A stretch of 64,000 nucleotides of DNA from Alviniconcha marisindica (Eukaryota > Mollusca > Gastropoda > Provannidae). The DNA lies in NCBI GenBank assembly GCA_018857735.1, contig JABMCL010000194.1, positions 744,501 to 808,500 of the forward strand, given 5' to 3'. Below, in pieces: positions 46,350-56,859 of the stretch. Every line of letters begins with the position of its first letter. Positions within the stretch are counted from its first letter, which is position 1. The position numbers and the translations under genes were made by a program. Below the pieces are notes generated by a model. That model was not told the DNA's origin and searched no databases. It saw only the letters and a list, made by a program, of their open reading frames with translations.

Positions 46350-47195
46350 AAGGAAACAAAATCAGTAATGTTGAGAATGATGGGCAGTGTTCAGTAATGC
46401 TGAGAATGAAGGGCAGTGTTCAGTAATGTTGAGAATGATGGGCAGTGTTCAGTAATGTTGAGAATGATGGGCAGTGTTCAGTAATTTGAGAATGACAAGC
46501 AAAGTGTTCCGAAATGTTGACAATGGGTTCAGTAATGTTAACACTGATGGACAAAACATCCAGTCACGTTGAGGATGAGGAGCATAGTATTTAGCAATGC
46601 TGAAGACGCTGGATTTCAATAATGTTGACAATGATAGGCAAGGCGTTCAGTAATGTTGACAATGCTAGGCAAGGCGTTCAGTAATGTTGGGGATGACGAT
46701 TTGGTACAGGACAAATAGACAAAATTTCAGTAATTTTGGGATGATAGACAAAGATTTCAGTAATGTTGACAATGCTAGGCAAAGTGTTCAGTAATGTTGG
46801 GGATGACAGATTTCAGTAACATGGACAATGATAGACAAAGTGTTCAGTAATGTTGGGGATGACAGATTTCAGAAACATGGACAATGATAGACAAAATGTT
46901 CAGTAATGTTGAGGATGACAGACAAAGATTTCAGTAATGCTGACAATGACAGACAAAGTATCCAGTGATGTTGAGGATGATAGACAAAGATTTCAGTCAT
47001 GCTGACAATGACAGGCAAAGTGTTCAGTGATGTTGGGGATGATAGACAAAGATTTCAGTAATGTTGACAATGCTAGGCAAAGTGTTCAGCAATGTTGAGG
47101 ATGATAGACAAAAAGATTTCAGTAATGTTGAGGATGATAGACAAAAAGATTTCAGTAATGTTGAGGATGATAGACAAAAAGATCTCAGTAATGTT
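46350..47195. repeat. Degenerate tandem repeat, ~30 bp unit, ~25 copies
   Basis: Units share TTCAGTAATGTTGA[GC][GA]ATGA then TAGACAAAG. Several two-unit combinations recur, for example GTTGGGGATGACAGATTTCA. It lies about 550 bases beyond the stop codon of module 4 exon C and may be in its 3' UTR. Confidence 0.88.
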
Positions 47196-47746
47196 GAGAA
47201 TGAGGAATCAGGATGAAAGCGTTCAGCAAGGGTGGGAAAAATCAAAGGAAAAGGTCTGGGGTTAAGAAACAGGAGTTCCCCGGATGAAAAGACAGAGGTC
47301 CTCAAGGATTAAACAGGAAAAGTCTCATTTAGTTTTTTTTTCAAATCAGGAGTTTAAAGGGTCAGCAAAACAGTTCCTCAAAGGGTTAGTTTAGGTAAAG
47401 GCAAAGGGGGGGGCCCCCCCCCCATTGCAGTATTTAGAGTTAAGTGTTACGTTATGCTTAGAGTCAAGGACAAAATGTAAGTTATGCCTGAGTCAGGGAT
47501 GAAGTGTTCAGAAATGCTCAGAAGGGAATGAATTGTTAAATCAGGAACAAAGTGTTCCGTATGTCTGATCAGGGACAGTGTTTGGAGTAACACAGCAATG
47601 TTCGCAGGAGTAAAAACATACCAGGCAGAACTATTTAGAACAGTCAGTCAGGGAATCGAAGGTGTACAGAGTTACGTTCAGTCAGGGGCAAAGTGTTCAG
47701 AGACATGGATGAAGTGTTCCCGACAATTCGGTCTGAGACAAGGTCT
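47196..47746. other. Downstream flank of module 4, no feature seen
   Basis: Likely 3' UTR or intergenic sequence, with looser GTTCAG-containing repeats continuing from the array. No polyadenylation signal is assigned. Confidence 0.35.
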
Positions 47747-49324
47747 TCAGTAGTAGTACGAGGAACCTGGATAGAAGGAAGGGAAAACTATCTGGCTGGC
47801 ACCAGCGCTGTAAGTGGAAGGCTGACTGCTCCCAGGGGGCTCCGACCTAGAGTCTTCACGAGAATCCAATCTTCTGCCCCCTGAGGGGTCAAACCTCCTG
47901 CCATCAATGATGTCAGGGATGCTGTACCCTTGAGGACCCCATCGGCCATCCCCTTGAGGTGCTGACCTTTCATGACCTTGGGAATCTATTTTTCTGTACC
48001 CCACTGGAATGTACCCCCCCTCACTCCCTTCAAACTCGGCTCTCTTTGCACTGGAAGATGCCAACCTCTTGGCTTGTTCCGCGTCCAATCTTTCCCGTTT
48101 CCCAGAATACAGCCTCTCAATCCCTCCCACTTCTGATCTTTCATGCTTGGTCAGATCAGGGTTCTCAAACCGTGCAAGGTTGGACCTTTCAAATCCTGCC
48201 GGGTCAGATTTTTCAAGCCTCGTTGGTTCTGACCTTTCAAGACTTGCTAGATCCAGTCTTTCGCACTTTGCAGAAGAAAGATCTGATCTTTCAAACCTTG
48301 TAGGGTCTAGTCTTTCAAAGTTTTCAGGATCCAACCTTTCTAGCCTTGCAGGATCCAATCTTTCAAATCCTGCAAAATTTGACCTTTCTAACCTCGCAGA
48401 ATCTGACCTTTCAAAACTTGCAGGATCTGATCTTTTAAACCTTGCGGAATCTGACCTTTCAAATAATACAGGATCTGATCTTTCAGACCCTGCAGGACTA
48501 GATCTTTCAAACCCTGTATGATCTGATCTTTCAAAACTTGCAGGATCAGATTTTCTTCCCCCTTGAGCATTAGACCGCTTCCCGGCCAAAGAGGCAAAGC
48601 TCGTGTTTGACAGCGCTTCCGACTTCTGGTGCTTCTTCATGTGAACATCCAGGCTGGTCTTCTGAGCAAAGGCGGCATCACAGTGCTGACACTTGTAAGG
48701 TTTTTCACCCGTGTGTTTCCTCTGGTGGACCTTGAGGCAGTAGTTGGAGGAGAACTGCTGGTTGCACACCGGGCACACGTGCTGGCTAGCACCAAAGTGC
48801 TGCTTGGTATGCGTCAGCCAATGAGCCCGGCCGTAGAACTTCTTGGGGCAGTGCTCACACTGGAATCTCTTCCCTTCTGTGTGGTGGCGCCGCTTGTGGG
48901 TCATCATGGAGTCAAGCCGGTCGTACTCTTTGCCGCAGATGTCGCACATGTAGGACTGCGCCGGTCCGTCGGCGCTGTGCTTTTGTACGATGTGTTTCTT
49001 CACATGGCTGGGGAGGCTGAACGTGCACCCGCAGATATCACAGCGGCATCTCTTGTGCCTCTCCGTCATCTGGCCGTGCACCTTCAGCAGGTGGGTGTCC
49101 AAGTGCACGGGCACCTTGAACACATCCCCGCAGGTATCACACAGGTAGCCCTGCTTGTCAGTGAACAAGTAGTTCATCTCCGTGTACAGCAGCTTCTTGC
49201 CCTCGGGGCAGGTGTTGATGCACTTGAGGGTGCCCTCGGGGCTGATGCAGATGTGGCCCGCAGTGGGTTCCCTGGACATGGTGCTGCCACACAGCACGCA
49301 GGAAAAGTAGCCATGGACTTTAGC
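47747..49324 (-). CDS. Module 4 terminal exon C: six-finger C2H2 protein with long ERSD-repeat tail
   Basis: The longest C exon starts after GTGCTGTGCAG at 49325 and is open in phase 0 for 525 residues to a stop at 47749-47747. The Cys/His module reads FSCVLC, HICISPEGTLKC, then C-x3-CPEG. Six C2H2 fingers span about residues 52-232, ending YKCQHC...HMKKH. From about residue 245 to 405 the tail is a run of ~10-residue repeats (FERSDPA, LERLDPA, FERSDSA), very rich in Glu, Arg, Ser and Asp and probably disordered. It ends IVFPSFYPGSSYYY, a version of the family C-terminal peptide. Exon B (50335-50280) and exon A (51065-50901) join in frame, giving 598 residues from exon A on. The ATG at 49393 lies in repeat-derived intron sequence upstream of the acceptor and is not taken as the start. 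Confidence 0.92.
   Translation of the reverse strand, partial: AKVHGYFSCVLCGSTMSREPTAGHICISPEGTLKCINTCPEGKKLLYTEMNYLFTDKQGYLCDTCGDVFKVPVHLDTHLLKVHGQMTERHKRCRCDICGCTFSLPSHVKKHIVQKHSADGPAQSYMCDICGKEYDRLDSMMTHKRRHHTEGKRFQCEHCPKKFYGRAHWLTHTKQHFGASQHVCPVCNQQFSSNYCLKVHQRKHTGEKPYKCQHCDAAFAQKTSLDVHMKKHQKSEALSNTSFASLAGKRSNAQGGRKSDPASFERSDHTGFERSSPAGSERSDPVLFERSDSARFKRSDPASFERSDSARLERSNFAGFERLDPARLERLDPENFERLDPTRFERSDLSSAKCERLDLASLERSEPTRLEKSDPAGFERSNLARFENPDLTKHERSEVGGIERLYSGKRERLDAEQAKRLASSSAKRAEFEGSEGGYIPVGYRKIDSQGHERSAPQGDGRWGPQGYSIPDIIDGRRFDPSGGRRLDSREDSRSEPPGSSQPSTYSAGASQIVFPSFYPGSSYYY
48060..48600. repeat. Coding 30-bp minisatellite inside module 4 exon C
   Basis: A 30-bp imperfect repeat (plus-strand core TCTGACCTTTCAAA) stays in the reading frame throughout and encodes the F-E-R-S-D-x-A-x decapeptides. 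Unit length and frame are kept, so length changes would add or remove whole decapeptides. Confidence 0.88.
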
Positions 49325-49339
49325 CTGCACAGCACACAC

Positions 49340-49520
49340 CAGTTCTGTTAGTTCTTGGATTTCAACAGCCCGCAGTAAACCACAGGCCACCACAGGGCAA
49401 ATCAGACACTCAGTATTCTTCTACACCTGTTCCACATGCCAGTCACCAAAATTCTGGCTTACAGTTCTGCAAACAGCACAGTCAACAGTAAACGAAATAA
49501 ATCCAAACAGTCACTAACAG
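49340..49520 (+). repeat. Dispersed ~150-180 bp repeat, copy 2, next to a splice acceptor
   Basis: It begins TTAGTTCTTGGATTTCAACA and is homologous to 59050-59240 along its length, and inverted relative to 39465-39612. Its end is within about 20 bases of the acceptor of module 4 exon C, so it forms the intron's 3' end, probably including the branch-point region. Confidence 0.75.
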
Positions 49521-50279
49521 GCACATTCAACATTTAAATTTCACTAACAACAGACAAGTTCTTCATGACATATTCTGCACAAAACGCAAGTAACAGTCAA
49601 ATTCACCATCTTGACACACTGACTATACAGCTTTGCCTATTGATGTGTTTTGCCAGTTGTAAATAAACGTTCACACCAATAAAATCATGCCCCCTTCCAC
49701 TCAATACTGCAGTGCTTGTGAAAGCGGAATCATACAAAGGTGGAGTCCACCAGGCTAAGGGCCAACAATGCCACATCTATGATTTCCATGCGTCTCAAGT
49801 TCAGTTTCAGGGGTCAGTGTCCCTCCATGTAAAGAGTCAAATTTAAATATGATTTTTTTTCTACGAGTATGGCACACAGGAATATTATGACTTAATCACT
49901 GAATGTTTGCTGATTCACTAACCATACCAGTCAACCTCATAAAAGACTGAAGCACCCCACATCAGAACTGAATACAGTCACCTTATGGTTTCAGTCTGTA
50001 ATGACCATCTCAAAGTTCAAGATGGCAAAAACTTCTGAACCATTTAAATCCACGTGTGTTCCCTGAAGCAATATGATGCCCATCTTATGCACACTCTCCA
50101 GAGAATGTTCACAGTGAAACTCAAAAAGAGATTAACATCCAAAGCCAAAAATGTTTTGGAACTAACTACACTATTTCAAGTAATCATTCTCACCTTTGCA
50201 GGGAGAAAGTGAATGCCAACAGCAGCAATGTTCTACACCTATTTTGTCATAACATTTGCAAGCGCAAACTGAAACTTAC
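49521..50279. other. Module 4 intron between exons B and C
   Basis: AT-rich unique sequence. A candidate exon near 50190-50233 was considered and rejected on phase and acceptor quality. Confidence 0.45.
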
Positions 50280-50335
50280 TTTTGTTGTTGGTACTCTCAT
50301 CAGTGTGTTTCTCAACTGCATTGTCACAAAACATT
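50280..50335 (-). CDS. Module 4 exon B: 56-nt linker microexon
   Basis: Bounded by CTCTCTTGCAG at 50336 and the donor GTAAGT from 50279; phase 1 in, phase 0 out. After a split Glu codon it encodes CFVTMQLRNTLMRVPTTK, aligned without gaps to the start of the module 3 exon B peptide (CFVSFPLKDVIRTDTAPHK). Position, phase and sequence agree with the family pattern. Confidence 0.8.
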
Positions 50336-50575
50336 CTGCAAGAGAGAGAAAGATGATGTTTACATCCAATCAACTGCAAACATTACCTCACAGCCACGCA
50401 AACATTTTTTTTTTTATAATGCCCATTTAGCCATGATGGTTTAAATATCAGGGCAAATCAATGTCAACCAAGAAAGTAAAAAGAAAGAAAACGTTCATAT
50501 ACCATGAAGCCAAATGTACTCATACACATGAGAGACAAAGATGCACAGAGGACAACAAACAAAACTAAGTCTCAC

Positions 50576-50578
50576 ACT

Positions 50579-50620
<42 letters not shown>

Positions 50621-50641
50621 ACACACACACACACACACACA
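50576..50641. repeat. (CA)n microsatellite
   Basis: CA repeat with one break, in the intron between exons A and B of module 4. Confidence 0.97.
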
Positions 50642-50900
50642 GTCTTCTTTATGACCAACAAAGAGAGCGACAACAGAGTAACAAAGACCATTGACGCATG
50701 ACAGGAATGAGAGAAAAGACCCAGACACAAAGAGAGAGTCTCAAAAGCTGGATCCAAGTGACAGGCACAATCTATCCTAAGTCTTTCCTTCAGACCATAA
50801 GGACAGAATAAAAGTGAAGAGCAACACGCAAAGAGCCTCAAGACGAGACAGGAATACACAGCTGCTACTGACAGTTGGCTAATACTCTTGCAGAGCTTAC

Positions 50901-51065
50901 CTCTGGGCTGCAGGGTGGGGCTCCAGTGTTTGTGCTTGATGTGACTGAGAGCCGTGTAGTCACGGGCAAACGGCTGATTGCAGAAGCTACACACAAACAG
51001 CTCAGCATCCACCGGCTCCGGAACAGACGACTCAAGCGGCCCTCGCGTTTCCCGCTCAACCGATT
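50901..51065 (-). CDS. Module 4 exon A: single C2H2 finger exon
   Basis: This internal exon of 165 nt has acceptor CCCTGATTCCAG at 51066 and donor GTAAGC from 50900. It is phase 1 at both ends (2 nt + 54 codons + 1 nt). It encodes SVERETRGPLESSVPEPV, then a C2H2 finger CSFCNQPFARDY...HIKHKH and WSPTLQPR. NQPFAR and HWSPTL are identical to module 3, and the VE near its start is shared with modules 3 and 5. The ATG at 51012 is in a different frame; the in-frame start must be in an upstream exon. Confidence 0.86.
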
Positions 51066-53829
51066 CTGGAATCAGGGATCAGAATGATGCTGAAGCATGA
51101 GTCAACAGTTCTACTGGTCATTATTACTGTATTGCACTCTTGTTTCACTAGGTTAATCATACTGAATGGATGGGACATCATGCTTTTTCTTCTTCTTTTT
51201 TTCATGTCCATATTGACATTTTGCAAATTCAAGAAGACAGACTTCATGAACTCTGCAAAGACATCAGTTGAATTTTCAGAGTAACTCAAAAATTAATGTT
51301 ACTTTTACTGATGGATTTCTTTCTTGGACAAATTTGTATAAAAGCATGTTTTGTTCATGGCCTGACTTTGTTTTACTGTTTGCAAACACTTAAACATCAG
51401 ATAAAAGACCAGTAAAGCATTCTGATCCCTGAAACCCTTTGAACAGTTAATGATGATTTCAAAGACTCCTTCGCTTGCTGTCACATCCACAAGTTTGTGT
51501 CTGTCACATGTACCAAATCCAAAAGCACTGCATTTGCAAAATCAGAAAATAATGTTGATATTTATAAGTATATTTCAGAGTGACACACTCTTGCACACAC
51601 TTATCACCTAGAACTTCACGTTGCTACACACACGGACAGTGAAATTCCACACATACAGGATGGCACACAGAAAAGAGAAGACTAACAGAAAAAGACAAAT
51701 GAAATCCTCAAATGATATAATGCATAAAAACACGCACACAACTCGTAATGAACACACAACACAAATTTAAAAGATGCAAAGCTGTGGTGTGCTAAATGCT
51801 GTGTTGTGATGAAGTGCAATGTATGTTTCCTGATAGTAATACACACAAGTGTTGACCATGCACTTTCCTCTTAGTATAAGCCAAACTGGGATCATTCAGT
51901 GTCAACAACATTCCTCAATGTAGCAGCCTTTACTCAAAGTACTGAAACAGCTGTCACTCACCTTCAGGTCACGTAGTTTAAAACAAAAATCTATATAACA
52001 GTTACTCAGTGTCCACTGAAAATCCTCTTTTGTCTCCAACTGTCCAAGCCACAGCATCAATAACCAAAACAAAACACACAAAATACAGCAAAATCCCACA
52101 GACAGTCCACAGTGCACAATATATAATTACAGCCAGTAAACTAATGAACAATGAGTCGAATGACTTGCAGTTTTATTTTAAGTTCATTCACAAAGCCAAT
52201 AATGGCGACCAGTAGCAAAGCACAGCCCTAGGCAGTGACAACTGATAATAAATAACAGCGCGGAAGCTTGCTGAAAATCCCACAGAAAAGAATGCGGTTG
52301 GGGGAGCGCGGCATGAACAGGGAGGCAAAAATTCCAATTCACGAAAAGAAAATCAAAAAGAAAAATCTGTAACTAAAAATAATTCACAAAATGGCAAACT
52401 GCTCTTAACAATCTGAAGTCAACTAGAAATCTTAACCCAGGAAAACACGAACCACATGAGCGTTTCTTGATCTTACTGACACCAACCTAAACCAGTCAAA
52501 AGTGAATCATAATAGCAACAGGATCCAATGATCCCAAAAAAAGGTGGGGATAATATTTTTGTTACAATGACCAAAGCTTTATTCACAATCGATGCAAGCT
52601 CGGAAGTGTCCACCCTGAGCAGGGCCAATGTAAGTGTGTGTTGATCAATGAGCCAAGGATACACCCTTGTCTGATAACACTAGGTCTCCAAGGCTTCTCC
52701 TCCAGGTGATTAACCGCACTGTGCTCTCATCCGTAGGGCTGCAGGCAATGGGAGCACACAAACAAAACCGACCAATTCCACCAGTTCTGAAAACATCAAC
52801 AACAACCCACAGCAGGAGATCGGAACAGACGGGCACCACTACCACTGCCGCTGCAGCCACAGTACAGACGCATCTACGATGGTATTATCACACACATGCA
52901 GAACAGCACCGCGATAATGGATTGCTCTTACAGACTGTAAATCGTCTTGCAAAACAAAAAACAACACACCAGCACACACCATTCACACACATGATCTAAA
53001 TTATACACATAGACATACACATAATCTACAGCCACAGAAATCATTTAGGTAGGTTTGTGAAAAAACCTGTCTGAAGAGAGTCTTGACCTGGGTTTTGAAA
53101 TATATCAATATTATTAGGTGTCGTGTCAGGTAAACAAGGTAATAATTCAAACACTGAAAACAAAACTAATTATTGCTTGTTGCATGCTTAATTACTTGCC
53201 TCAAAGGGCTCACCATGCTTTCAACGAACAGCACTGTTAATATTCACACCAAACAGAACCCAACAGTTAAACTTAAAACACAAGAAACGTCCACTTGCCT
53301 CAAAGGGATGGCAGCAAGCTCAAGAGACTGTTTCAACTTCCCAAGTACACCTGTCAGCATTCCACCCAACCAGCTTACCGATGTACTCTTCATGTGCTTC
53401 TTGTATCACGCAAAATGATATGGCTTTTTATTAAACACGCTTGTTCAATTACAATCCAGGAATTTATTCTTTTTAGTCAGTATTGTAACCGCTTGCCTGT
53501 GTTACTGCAGACCTAAAATCTCACCCTCTCTCCAAGTAGTGCACACACAGAAGTGATAAAGGTGTACTACTATGTCATCAGGATGACCTAAAGAGAGTGG
53601 GGAGAAGTAAACAAATTTCAGCAATCCTTCAACCGCACATGATCACCTCCGGACGAAAGTAACACTGCCATAAATTGACACACGTTTTTAGCCTCTTCTC
53701 CAACACGCCAGTAAAACTATACCCTAGTCAGATACTTACACTTGGTCCAAACAAGAGAACAGGACTGACCGACTGACTAAATTTACTTCTCAAAGGTAAA
53801 GATACCAGCACATCCCTGCTGTTGCTACA
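51066..53829. other. Spacer between modules 4 and 5, no gene seen
   Basis: About 2.8 kb of AT-rich unique sequence without a recognisable exon, RNA gene or strong tandem repeat. Confidence 0.45.
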
Positions 53830-54340
53830 GTATGTACAGCCATTAAGGATTTAATAGAGTAGTTCATATCTGTCTGAACCGCTGTGTGAAAGAAAGTTGA
53901 TTATTTTTATGCATGATAGTTGATACCAGCATGTTTCTACTATTGCTACAGTGTGTACAACCATTAAGGACTAATAGAGTAGTTCATATTTGTTTGAACC
54001 GTACAACCATTAAGGACCAATAGAGTTGTTCATATCTCATTATCTGTTTGAACCGCCGTGCCAATGAAAGCTGATTATTATTTTTGCATGATACCAGCAC
54101 ATACCTGCTGTTGCTACAGTATGTACAACCATTAAGGATTAATAGAATAGTTCATATCTGTTTGAACCACTGTGTCAATGAAAGTTAATTATTTTTATGC
54201 ATAATACCAGCATGTACCTATTGCTGCAGTATGCACAACCATTAAAGAATAACAGAGAAGTTCAAGTTTGCCTGAACTGTTGCGTCAAAGAAAGTTAATT
54301 ATTTTGATGCTTGATGTAACTGTGAAGAATAAAGATATAT
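53830..54340. repeat. Diverged tandem repeat, ~110-130 bp unit, 4-5 copies
   Basis: Units contain TGCTACAGTATGTACAACCA, TTAAGGATTAATAGAGTAGT, TCATATCTGTTTGAACC and AAAGTTGATTATTTTTATGC. One copy is truncated near 54000. Confidence 0.85.
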
Positions 54341-54449
54341 TTGATTTGAGATATAAGGCGCGTTAATGTATACAAAGAAGAAAAACAGCATGCACATTAC
54401 TAATATTTATGAAAAAAAGCAAGAGACCAAGCACAGACCACAATATACA

Positions 54450-54650
54450 CACAGAGGAACACTTACTGGAATAAGAAACACTCAAGTCACACAGAGGGGC
54501 ACTTACTGGAATAAGAAACACTCAAGTCACACAGAGGAACACTTACTGGAATCAGAAACACTCAAGTCACACAGAGGAACACTTACTGGAATCAGAAACA
54601 CTCAAGTCACACAGAGGAACACTTACTGGAATCAGAAACACTCAAGTCAC
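54450..54650. repeat. Minisatellite, 40 bp unit, 5 copies
   Basis: The unit is ACACAGAGGAACACTTACTG then GAATCAGAAACACTCAAGTC, nearly perfect. Confidence 0.96.
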
Positions 54651-55865
54651 AAATCTGAATCACTCACTGGTGCATAAAAGCATTTAATCAACTCAAACAA
54701 TTGAGATGCAAACATATCCACCCAAGTTTAAACAAATCAGTATTTACCTTTCCATTCAAACAACTGAGTAACTTCAAGATCAAACCTGAGAGTGAGAGTG
54801 AGAAAGCAAAGGTAATTATGAACACACGGAACCTGCACTGTATTGACTGACTGGTACAGCCTTCAATAACCAAGCATTTCAAAACCAACTGGAAGCATGT
54901 GTAACACAACTGGTACCTGAGTCAGGAAATGTCTCACAATAAAAAATATAAAAACTAATTGGAACACAACAATGAATTCCAAACCACAAATCCAATGCTT
55001 AGCAAAGAACGCAACCTGTGTAAAAGAATAACATAAAATGGAACAAACAATAGCAAAAGAAAAATCATTAAAAACAACAACAAAAAACCAAATCTGAAAC
55101 AGAGTTGACTGCTAGCATTCTAAAACAAGATCCAAGCACACTTAAAAAAGAACAGTAATTTAATGAGAGAGAAAAAAAAGTGTGTAGACTTCTTGGGCAA
55201 GCCTCCTTTCCAAAGCGACAATGACAGTTAAATGATGATCAATATAAATATTATATTTATCCAGTCACAGTTTGTCAGTGGAATGCTTGGGAGTGTCTGC
55301 AAGAATAGTGGCAAAGATGTGTCACTTACGTCACTGTCATGCTAACATTTTTCCAGACTCCACTAAAAACCGTCACCAGAAAAGTACATCTTCATCATTA
55401 CCATTCACCTGTCATTTAAAAAAAGGGCTCACCCTGGAAATATCCGTATGTTTTGTATTCTCAATAAAATTAGTGTGTTAATTTTTTTAAATTATGTTTG
55501 GATCTCATTAACATCAATTGAAATCATATCAAATGTATCTTTGTTAAAACTGACCCGTGCACTTCAGTAATAATAATGCCCTTCTCAGTTTAGAGGAACA
55601 CCCCAAAACCCAAAACCAATACGACTACAAATGCGCTTGCCGTACCTAAATATGTATGCCTTCTCCCTCATTTCTGCATTTGTATCATGTGTCCTGCATC
55701 CTGTAATGTTTTTTACATGTTTTGTAACAAATGAAAGATAGTATTATGTCAAATGTATCCTCGCGTTCAGCAGTGTATAACAAGAGCTCGTGGATGCTCC
55801 TCCGAGGCCAGCATGCAAAAACTGCAAAAACAGTCAACAAAGTTGGCGGAAGCTGGATCTCCAAA
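54651..55865. other. Downstream flank of module 5, no gene seen
   Basis: AT-rich sequence without recognised features. Part of it should be the 3' UTR of module 5 exon C, but I cannot fix its end. Confidence 0.4.
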
Positions 55866-56576
55866 CTACTGGTGTTTCCTCATGTGCACATCCAAGCTAG
55901 TTTTCTGGGCATAGGAAGCATCACAGAGTCGACACTGATACGGTTTCTCGCCAGTGTGGATTCTCTCGTGGGTCTTCAGGTTGTATTTGCAAGAGAAATC
56001 CTTGCCGCAGACTTGACACAGATGGGGGGCCTCCCCCAAATGCCTCTTGCTGTGAATAATCCACAGGTGTCTTTTGAAGAACTTCTTTGGGCAGTACTCG
56101 CACTGGAACTTCTCCCTGTTGATGTGCTTGACCTGCCGGTGGCGAAACATGGTGCTCTTGGATGGGTACGCTTTCCCGCAGTAGTCACACATGAAGGACT
56201 TTGGTCGCGGACCGGTGCTGTGCTGGTTGGTTTTGTGCCGGTCAAGGCGAGACTGGATGGGAAACATGGCGCCGCAAATGTCACACTTGTGTTCCTGAAG
56301 TCTTTGGCTGGCCTGACCGTGAGCATTCAGCAGGTGAAGTTCCAGACCCACCGTCTCAGAAAACTGAGCTCCACACAGGTCGCACAAAGAGCATCGCTCA
56401 CTGACCTGGAACAAGGTGCTACCATCTTGTTTGGTCAGCTTCTTGCCATCTGGACACAGGCTAATGCAGCTGGCAAAACCCTGTGGGTTGATGCAGATGT
56501 GCTCAGCTGTTTTCAGCCGTGTCATTGCTTTGGTGCCACAGTGAAGACAGATAAGCCTTCCTTTTCTGCCGCCAAC
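55866..56576 (-). CDS. Module 5 terminal exon C: six-finger C2H2 protein without a tail
   Basis: This terminal exon starts after GAAATGGCAG at 56577 and is open in phase 0 for 236 residues to a stop at 55868-55866. The Cys/His module reads LICLHC, HICINPQG, then C-x3-CPDG. Six C2H2 fingers follow from about residue 52 to the end. The last is YQCRLC...HMRKH after HTGEKPY, and the stop comes one residue after its last His, so this member has no tail and no C-terminal peptide. Exon B (58307-58255) and exon A (58852-58727) join in frame, giving 295 residues from exon A on. An ATG at 56618 lies in the intron. Paralogous C exons of modules 3 and 4 share the H-[VI]-C-I-[NS]-P-[QE]-G signature. Confidence 0.92.
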   Translation of the reverse strand, partial: VGGRKGRLICLHCGTKAMTRLKTAEHICINPQGFASCISLCPDGKKLTKQDGSTLFQVSERCSLCDLCGAQFSETVGLELHLLNAHGQASQRLQEHKCDICGAMFPIQSRLDRHKTNQHSTGPRPKSFMCDYCGKAYPSKSTMFRHRQVKHINREKFQCEYCPKKFFKRHLWIIHSKRHLGEAPHLCQVCGKDFSCKYNLKTHERIHTGEKPYQCRLCDASYAQKTSLDVHMRKHQ

Positions 56577-56701
56577 CTGCCATTTCAGACAAAACAGAGA
56601 GAAAACAAGACTGAACAAACTGGCAACTTAGATTTCACTCTTTTAGAACACTAAGTTCAGGGTCCCAGCAAACAAAACCAGATGCAACATCTTGAGTAAC
56701 T

Positions 56702-56702
<1 letters not shown>

Positions 56703-56747
<45 letters not shown>

Positions 56748-56748
56748 G
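56703..56748. repeat. (CA)n microsatellite
   Basis: About 23 CA dinucleotides in the module 5 intron, roughly 130 bases upstream of the exon C acceptor. Confidence 0.97.
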
Positions 56749-56859
56749 TACCAAACATTACCACATCAAAATTCTCTGCCTAGGCTCTGGCCCACTTCCT
56801 TGCTGCCAAACACCCTGCCATGATTGGTACTTTGACTTCCCCAGCAAAAGCCAGCTCCA

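Noticed and set aside
50190..50233. Possible exon B (NIAAVGIHFLPAK) in module 4
   Set aside because: It starts in phase 0, not phase 1, has a poor pyrimidine tract, and a much better exon B is at 50335-50280.
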